DNA of 18,507 nt from Clostridium sp. CAG:413 (GTDB taxonomy: Bacteria > Bacillota > Clostridia > Oscillospirales > Acutalibacteraceae): assembly GCA_000431775.1 (NCBI GenBank), contig FR888217.1:120422-138928 (forward strand), written 5' to 3'. The notes under the pieces are model-generated. The model was given only the letters and a program-made list of their open reading frames with translations, made no database searches and was not told the DNA's origin. The stretch's first letter is position 1; every line of letters begins with the position of its first letter. A program made the position numbers and the translations under genes. Positions 15,116 to 18,507 of the stretch are shown in pieces.

Positions 15116-16695
15116 AATTCAATCACATCCGCATCGGTAACGCAGTTTTTGAAGACCTGCCTTGAGAGCCTGTTTGCAGCCGTGGTGTAGAAATAATTGC
15201 CGCTGAAGAAGCTGCGGGTATCCGCAACTCCCGCGATGCCGCCGTCAAAGAGCATGGCGCAGATATCCGAGCTTCGGGCACAGAATTCAACGTCGTGCGA
15301 GACGGTTATGACCGTCTTGCCCCTCGCCTTGAGCGAATCGAATATCTCGGCAAGGCACCGCTTGAATTCGCAGTCCATGCCCTTGGTCGGCTCGTCGAGC
15401 AAATAGATGTCAGGGTCTGCAAGCAGCAATTTTGCCATTGCTGCCCTCTGCTGCTCTCCGCCGCTCAGGTCATAGGGATGTCTGTCCAACAATTCGGTGA
15501 GCTTCGTGAGCCTCGCCGCCTCCTCGAGCCGCTCGCCCGCAAGCTCCTTTCTCAGCGAATTCGCCGTAAAGAGCGTCTGCGGATTTTGCGGCATATAGCC
15601 GACGGTCATGCCTGACTTTTTTCTGTCCTTGCCGACGAATTTGATTTTGCCGCCCTGAACGGGCAGGATGCCCGCAACAAGGCGCAGCAAGGTGGATTTG
15701 CCCGCCGCATTGCCGCCCAATATCGAGAGTACGCAGCCCTCGGGCACCTTGAGCGACAGCTCGTTTATGATATTCGGCTGCTCCTTTTCGTAGCGGAAGC
15801 TCACGTCTTTAAGCTCCAGCGCCGTTTTGTCGGGGAGAGCCGCATTATTTTCTATTTGATTTATTTTCGGGTCTCTTATAAGTTTGCCGAGCCTTTGAGC
15901 CGCCTCGCGTACGGTCAGCGGCAGCTCCTCGGCGGGAGCAACGCTTGAGAATATCCTGACGGGTGCCGGCGCGGCGAGGCTCAGGAAGCCGTCGGTGCCG
16001 CCATTGCAAAGCTGCCTCGGCGGGGTATCGGACACCACTCTGCCGCCATCCATGACCACCACTCTGTCCGCAAGGGCAAAGACCTCCTCAAGGCGGTGCT
16101 CGGTCATCACAACGGTAACGCCGAGCTCTCTGTTTATCCTTGCAACGGTGGAGATGAAATTCTCCGCCGCCACGGGGTCGAGCTGTGAGGTCGGCTCGTC
16201 GAGCAGCAGTATTTTCGGGCATGAGGTCATAACGCCCGCAAGATTCAGCAGCTGCTTCTGACCGCCCGAAAGCTCGGTGATCTTTTTATCGAATATGCCC
16301 TGCATACCGAAATACGCCGCCATCTCTGCGGTACGCATTCTTATCTTATCTTTTTTTGCGCCGAGGCTCTCAAGCCCGAACGCCAGCTCATGCCACACCT
16401 TGTCGGTGACTATCTGCATCTCGGGGTCCTGCATGACGAAGCCCACGGTCTGCGCGCTCTCGGCGGCGCTCATGTCGGCAACGCTCCTGCCGTCTATCAG
16501 CGCTTCGCCGCTGCGCTTGCCCTCAGGCATGAGGGCGGTCTTGAGATGCCGCAGCAAGGTGGTCTTGCCGCAGCCGCTCCTGCCGCAGAGCACTATGAAT
16601 TCGCCGCCGTCTATGCCGAGATTCACATTGTCAAGGGCTTTTTTGCCCGTGAGCGGGTATGTAAAACTCAGATTTCTGAAAAGGATCTGTTCCAT
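15091..16695 (-). CDS. ECF transporter ATPase, two ABC domains fused
   Basis: A 534-residue protein with two complete ABC ATPase domains, replacing the separate EcfA1 and EcfA2 subunits. Domain 1 has Walker A GRSGCGKTT (38-46), signature LSGGQ (142-146), Walker B ILLLDE with E167 and switch H200. Domain 2 has Walker A GGNAAGKST (327-335), signature LSGGE (410-414), Walker B LLDE with E435 and switch His in TVSHD. All catalytic residues are present in both halves. It powers substrate release by driving toppling of the S component through the T subunit. The gene overlaps both neighbours, by 28 bases with ecfT and 25 bases with the S gene. Confidence 0.94.
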   Translation of the reverse strand: MEQILFRNLSFTYPLTGKKALDNVNLGIDGGEFIVLCGRSGCGKTTLLRHLKTALMPEGKRSGEALIDGRSVADMSAAESAQTVGFVMQDPEMQIVTDKVWHELAFGLESLGAKKDKIRMRTAEMAAYFGMQGIFDKKITELSGGQKQLLNLAGVMTSCPKILLLDEPTSQLDPVAAENFISTVARINRELGVTVVMTEHRLEEVFALADRVVVMDGGRVVSDTPPRQLCNGGTDGFLSLAAPAPVRIFSSVAPAEELPLTVREAAQRLGKLIRDPKINQIENNAALPDKTALELKDVSFRYEKEQPNIINELSLKVPEGCVLSILGGNAAGKSTLLRLVAGILPVQGGKIKFVGKDRKKSGMTVGYMPQNPQTLFTANSLRKELAGERLEEAARLTKLTELLDRHPYDLSGGEQQRAAMAKLLLADPDIYLLDEPTKGMDCEFKRCLAEIFDSLKARGKTVITVSHDVEFCARSSDICAMLFDGGIAGVADTRSFFSGNYFYTTAANRLSRQVFKNCVTDADVIELCRENMSN

Positions 16696-17549
16696 CTTAT
16701 CTCCTCCGCAAAGTCATAGATCATCGGCATAAAGCACAGCAGCGCATACGCCGCAGCGGCAGCCGCACCCAAAGGATTCGGGCGCTCAACATAAATAATG
16801 GGATTATACCCCGCCCCAAGCCCTCCCAGGGCAAAGCCGAGCACGGCAAGCGAACCCGCCGCCGCGATGAACGCGGTCAGCAACCCGTCACGGGCAGAAA
16901 AGCGGAAGCGGGAATAGCTCGTGCGCCGACGCGCCCCGTAGCCCCTCGCCCGCATGGAATCAGCCGTATCAATGCTCCTCTCAAGCGCCCATGTGACAAC
17001 GCCCGAGAGAGCCTTGGCGGCGATACGCAGCCGCGCAAAGCGTTTGTTTTTTGTTTCGCCCGCCCCGAGGGTTTTGACCGTCTCGGTAAACCTCTCTGAA
17101 TACAGCGGCACAAAGCGCAGGATCATCAGCACAAGCAGCGCCGTATGCGGGGCGACCCTGCCGAAAAGGCACATAAATTTATCCTCGGTAACCACCTCGT
17201 TCCAGCAGACGAACCACAGCAGCATCGCCGCTATCGCCGTGCCCGCCGCCGCCCCGTAGGTGAAGGCCTCGAGGGTCATCCTGTTGCCGCTCGGCAGAGT
17301 ATAGAGAGTTGTGACGCCGTAGTGATTGAAGGCCCCGTTGACAAGGCTTGTAAGCACCACGGGCAAAATGAGCAGTGTGAGGCTCTTGCAGAGCGCCCCC
17401 TTGCCCCTGAGCCTTAGCGAATACACAAAGGCAGCAAAAGCGGAGATGAGCAGGATGAGCGGATGCGAATTCAGCACCGAAGGCAGCGCCGCCAGCACAA
17501 AGAACAGCACATTCACCGCAGGGTGCCTGCGTGCAAATGCTCCTTTCAT
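16668..17549 (-). CDS. ecfT: ECF transporter transmembrane T component (CbiQ/EcfT family)
   Basis: A 293-residue membrane protein that joins the two ATPase domains to the S component. Hydrophobic segments are at about 12-46, 56-72, 97-117 and 134-150, with two more after residue 220. The cytosolic coupling helix carries the family signature ADSMRARGYG, with the Ala-Arg-Gly motif at 201-203; a first, less perfect motif lies near 157-165. A GAGGTG ribosome site lies about 6 bases before the ATG, 20 bases after the beta-propeller gene, so it belongs to the same transcript. Confidence 0.93.
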   Translation of the reverse strand: MKGAFARRHPAVNVLFFVLAALPSVLNSHPLILLISAFAAFVYSLRLRGKGALCKSLTLLILPVVLTSLVNGAFNHYGVTTLYTLPSGNRMTLEAFTYGAAAGTAIAAMLLWFVCWNEVVTEDKFMCLFGRVAPHTALLVLMILRFVPLYSERFTETVKTLGAGETKNKRFARLRIAAKALSGVVTWALERSIDTADSMRARGYGARRRTSYSRFRFSARDGLLTAFIAAAGSLAVLGFALGGLGAGYNPIIYVERPNPLGAAAAAAYALLCFMPMIYDFAEEIRWNRSFSEI

Positions 17550-17569
17550 CCTGTCACCTCGCTTCTTTA

Positions 17570-18507
17570 TTAACCGAAAATAGCTTCAAAGATCCCTTTG
17601 AAGAAGTTTGCAATGTTGGTAAATACGCTCTTGAAGAACGCGCCTATCTTCGCAAATATCGAGGGCTGCGGCTCGGGGTCGGGCTCCGGGTCCGGCTCCT
17701 TATAGCTCAGGGCAAATACCGTGCCCGAGTCGTTCTTATAAAACAGCTTGCCGTCCTCGCTGACCGCAATGCTGCTCAGCGCATATTCGGCAGCCTCGCC
17801 CGACGGGGCAAAAAGCTCCGCCTTGCTCGCCGTGCCGTCCGCCGAGACGGTGATAACGCTCACGCCGCCCGGGGGCGAATTGTAAGTCGCATAGACATAA
17901 ACATTGCCCGTCTGAGCCTCATAAGCCGTCGTAAGAGCCATCTCGCTCTGCGGATAGCCGTTCATCGGCACGACCGCCGCCACGCTCATGGAGGCGACGT
18001 CGATTATCTGCAAATTGCCGGAGAATCCGGTCGACTGCACGCCGATATAGGCCTTGCCGTTATAAACAGTCGGCGTGCTGGTAGAGGCTCCCGAGAGCTT
18101 GAGGAGCCTGCCTGTCGAGAATTTGCCGTCGGTGACGCTCGTCTTGCAGAAGTAGCCCGCCTTGGTGGTGAACACCAGTTCGTTTGTGCCGTCAATAACG
18201 GTGATGCCGCTGCGGCAGTCGCCCGGCACAGCCAAAGTGTCGAGCACTTCGCCGCTCTTTGCGTCAAAGCAATAAACGGACGAGGTCATATTGATTTCAT
18301 CGCTGCCGTTATCCGAGCCGACGACGATGCAGCCGTCAATCGCCGCCGCCTTAGCCCAATAGAAGCCGCCTTTGTTGGTATAGCGCCACTTCAGCTCGCC
18401 GCTCACGGCGTCAAGGCAGATAAAATTGCCGTCTGTCTCTTCATCATCCCAAAAGCCGGTATAAACACAGCCGTCGCTGTAGACTATCGGCGACAGCGGC
18501 TGACCGC
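17570..18507 (-). CDS. PQQ-like beta-propeller surface protein, C-terminal part (cut by window edge)
   Basis: The last 311 residues of a larger protein; the frame is open to the right edge, so the GTG at 18406 is not the start. Visible repeats have the PQQ/WD-like beta-propeller form: CLDAVSGELKWRY, CFDAKSGEVLDTL, IIDVASMSVAAVV and similar. After the propeller comes a Pro/Glu/Asp linker (PEPDPEPDPEPQP), then a tail of about 30 residues with Phe or Ile every 3-4 positions and scattered Lys, ending FEAIFG, which looks amphipathic and membrane-active. No sortase motif or S-layer domain is present in this part. It is the upstream gene of the ECF operon here, 20 bases before ecfT, so a role in catching the transported substrate on the surface is likely but unproven. 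Confidence 0.82.
   Translation of the reverse strand, partial: GQPLSPIVYSDGCVYTGFWDDEETDGNFICLDAVSGELKWRYTNKGGFYWAKAAAIDGCIVVGSDNGSDEINMTSSVYCFDAKSGEVLDTLAVPGDCRSGITVIDGTNELVFTTKAGYFCKTSVTDGKFSTGRLLKLSGASTSTPTVYNGKAYIGVQSTGFSGNLQIIDVASMSVAAVVPMNGYPQSEMALTTAYEAQTGNVYVYATYNSPPGGVSVITVSADGTASKAELFAPSGEAAEYALSSIAVSEDGKLFYKNDSGTVFALSYKEPDPEPDPEPQPSIFAKIGAFFKSVFTNIANFFKGIFEAIFG

Overview
The window looks like a chromosomal segment from an anaerobic, probably spore-forming Clostridia bacterium of the Oscillospiraceae/Ruminococcaceae type. This is inferred from strong AGGAGG ribosome sites, sigma-A promoters, lipoprotein signal peptides, a class III glutamine synthetase, an ECF vitamin transporter and a SpoIVFA/SpoIVFB-like pair next to a Clostridia-typical radical SAM pair. 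No tRNA, rRNA, IS element, CRISPR array or phage gene was seen.

Left part (1-1301, minus strand): a zinc-type efflux unit. An ArsR/SmtB repressor with a complete alpha-5 zinc site is followed after 4 bases by a P1B-type metal ATPase cut by the window edge. Its promoter is a perfect TTGACA-N17-TATAAT, with an SmtB-type inverted repeat just downstream of the -10. A 0.4 kb non-coding stretch follows, with a divergent promoter and hairpin-rich repeat-like DNA.

Plus-strand block (1722-7051, ended by a terminator at 7067-7109): a short class-I-pyrophosphatase-like protein, a GNAT acetyltransferase, a small lipoprotein, a GH2 glycosidase, a WYL-type regulator and a DUF3798 binding-protein-like lipoprotein. 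The last four are spaced 4-18 bases apart and look co-transcribed.

Middle minus-strand block (7116-11255): M23 protein, M50 site-2 protease, TIGR03960-type radical SAM protein and its TIGR03936/DUF2344 partner. The first two resemble the SpoIVFA/SpoIVFB complex that activates sigma-K in sporulation. The ribosomal-protein genes that usually follow this cluster are absent. Upstream lies glnN (11354-13444), with its own promoter, a strong terminator and a leader that can fold in two exclusive ways.

Right part (13560-18507, minus strand): the most interesting unit, one tightly coupled operon. In transcription order it encodes a beta-propeller surface protein (5' end outside the window), ECF T, a fused double ECF ATPase, an ECF S component and a DUF4430 (transcobalamin C-terminal-like) lipoprotein on a Thr-rich stalk. 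I infer a micronutrient uptake system, possibly for corrinoids, in which surface-anchored proteins hand substrate to an ECF transporter.
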